A stretch of DNA of 55,043 nucleotides, from positions 1 through 55,043 of the forward strand of contig NZ_PIPY01000014.1 in the NCBI RefSeq assembly GCF_003987065.1. Reading direction: 5' to 3'. The notes under the pieces are model-generated. The model was not told the DNA's origin and made no database searches. It was given only the letters and a program-made list of their open reading frames with translations. How positions within the stretch are numbered: position 1 is the first letter of the stretch; each line of letters opens with the position of its first letter. Positions 54,616 to 55,043 of the stretch are shown in pieces. The position numbers and the translations under genes were made by a program. The stretch comes from Pseudidiomarina insulisalsae (GTDB taxonomy: Bacteria > Pseudomonadota > Gammaproteobacteria > Enterobacterales > Alteromonadaceae).

Positions 54616-54880
54616 TAGAACTCCACTAGTAGTTTATTTGGAAAAAAAATACTTACTGGCTTTTAGAATTATAATGCTCATGGCATCACTTCCATTTCTA
54701 CATGATGTTTACTTGATAATGGCTTCGGGTATCGCTGACTCTGGCGAATATATAGTTCAGCGTGGTGACGGATGGGGATACTATGCGTATTTATTTAAAA
54801 AATCAGCGTTCGCATTTCTGTTCATTTGGTTAGCAACCCTGGGGACAAAGGAAAAATCCGACACTCCCAAAAGTGAATAA
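54608..54880 (+). CDS. Small membrane protein, candidate immunity protein
   Basis: A 90-residue AT-rich gene encoding a protein with two likely transmembrane helices (about residues 14-38 and 63-81), separated by a short acidic and aromatic loop, and a charged C-terminus. I do not recognise the family. Its ATG overlaps the Rhs stop (ATGAGTAA) and AAGAG lies seven bases upstream, so it is translated together with the Rhs tip. Small genes immediately after Rhs tips usually encode the cognate immunity protein. A membrane location would fit a membrane-acting toxin, but this is inference only. Confidence 0.7.
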   Translation: MSNRTPLVVYLEKKYLLAFRIIMLMASLPFLHDVYLIMASGIADSGEYIVQRGDGWGYYAYLFKKSAFAFLFIWLATLGTKEKSDTPKSE

Positions 54881-54897
54881 TTTTTGAATCCAATGCC

Positions 54898-54941
54898 TCA
54901 CGCTAGCAGATCTAAGCAGGGCAAGAGCGTGAACGTTTTTT
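54898..54941 (+). terminator. Possible terminator after the candidate immunity gene
   Basis: TCACGCT (54898-54904) and AGCGTGA (54926-54932) form a seven-base stem with a 21-base loop. Three bases later a run of six Ts follows (54936-54941). The long loop makes this weak. The second arm can also pair with CATTCACG to its right, so the structure may serve both strands. Confidence 0.35.
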
Positions 54942-55043
54942 AAGCATTCACGATTAAGTCCAGCACTTCTTCGCTCATGGTGGCCATCTTCTGTTTGCGA
55001 TTGACGCTGGCATCTATCGTCTTCTCGCGCCGTATCTGATTCA
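54940..55043 (-). CDS. 3' end of an unidentified minus-strand gene
   Basis: An open frame enters from the right edge of the window and ends at a TAA at 54940-54942. The 33 visible residues include REKTIDASVNRKQKMATMSE and end LDLIVNA. They are charged and helical in character, and codon use resembles the housekeeping genes more than the Rhs tip. The frame is too short to identify; it could be the C-terminus of any gene flanking the Rhs locus. It is reported as a partial gene because it is open across the whole visible stretch. Confidence 0.4.
   Translation of the reverse strand, partial: NQIRREKTIDASVNRKQKMATMSEEVLDLIVNA

Overview
The window is a compact, ordinary-looking stretch of gammaproteobacterial chromosome. 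It ends in a small accessory locus that encodes a secreted Rhs/YD-repeat protein. Gene content and order point to the Alteromonadales, and I infer Idiomarinaceae (Idiomarina, Pseudidiomarina or Aliidiomarina). The reasons are PanP in place of PanD, mpl-ubiX coupling, a TIGR04219-type outer-membrane protein and Escherichia-like housekeeping blocks. The genus is an inference, since no search was possible. No 16S, 23S or tRNA gene lies in the window.

Layout. The 5S rRNA that closes an rRNA operon (positions 9-126) has a strong terminator. It is followed by a TonB-dependent receptor, a small PspG-like membrane protein behind a sigma-54-like site, a PCu(A)C copper chaperone and a TIGR04219 outer-membrane protein. 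A minus-strand operon (4494-6983) encodes an ABC ATPase, an FtsX-type permease with a histidine-rich periplasmic loop and a DUF3299 protein, resembling Zrg-type metal systems. Then come ppa and fbp (minus), divergent from mpl-ubiX and from a yadG-yadH-(TrmB-like methyltransferase)-panP run (plus). From 14806 to 20554 the minus strand carries panC, panB, folK, pcnB, gluQ, dksA and sfsA, which is the Escherichia coli order. pcnB appears to start at an AUU codon, as reported for E. coli. pepB, hrpB and mrcB follow on the plus strand; hemL, pyrB and hemJ on the minus strand.

From 29598 there are a DUF6776-like protein, erpA and pepQ (plus), anmK and mepM (minus), and tyrS (plus). A second E. coli-like block runs apaH-apaG-rsmA-pdxA-surA-lptD (minus), then an AmgK-family gene and djlA (plus), then rluA and rapA (minus). 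A PIN-PhoH ATPase gene (48025-49410) follows. The AmgK homologue lacks both catalytic aspartates and has no murU partner, so it is a candidate pseudokinase.

From about 49411 to the end the sequence looks accessory. A 417-base AT-rich leader with a hairpin precedes a 1595-residue Rhs protein with a Sec-type signal peptide. The base composition changes inside its core domain. Its unrecognised, glycine/alanine-rich 149-residue C-terminal tip overlaps by 8 bases a 90-residue two-helix membrane protein. The arrangement suggests a polymorphic toxin with its immunity protein, possibly membrane-acting.

Functional themes are cell-envelope building and recycling (mpl, mrcB, mepM, anmK, the AmgK-like gene, surA, lptD), cofactor synthesis (panB, panC, panP, folK, pdxA, hemL, hemJ, ubiX), RNA metabolism (pcnB, gluQ, rsmA, rluA, rapA, tyrS, trmB-like) and metal handling (PCuAC, Zrg-like). 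All calls come from reading the sequence and translations by eye; composition statements are visual impressions, not computed values.
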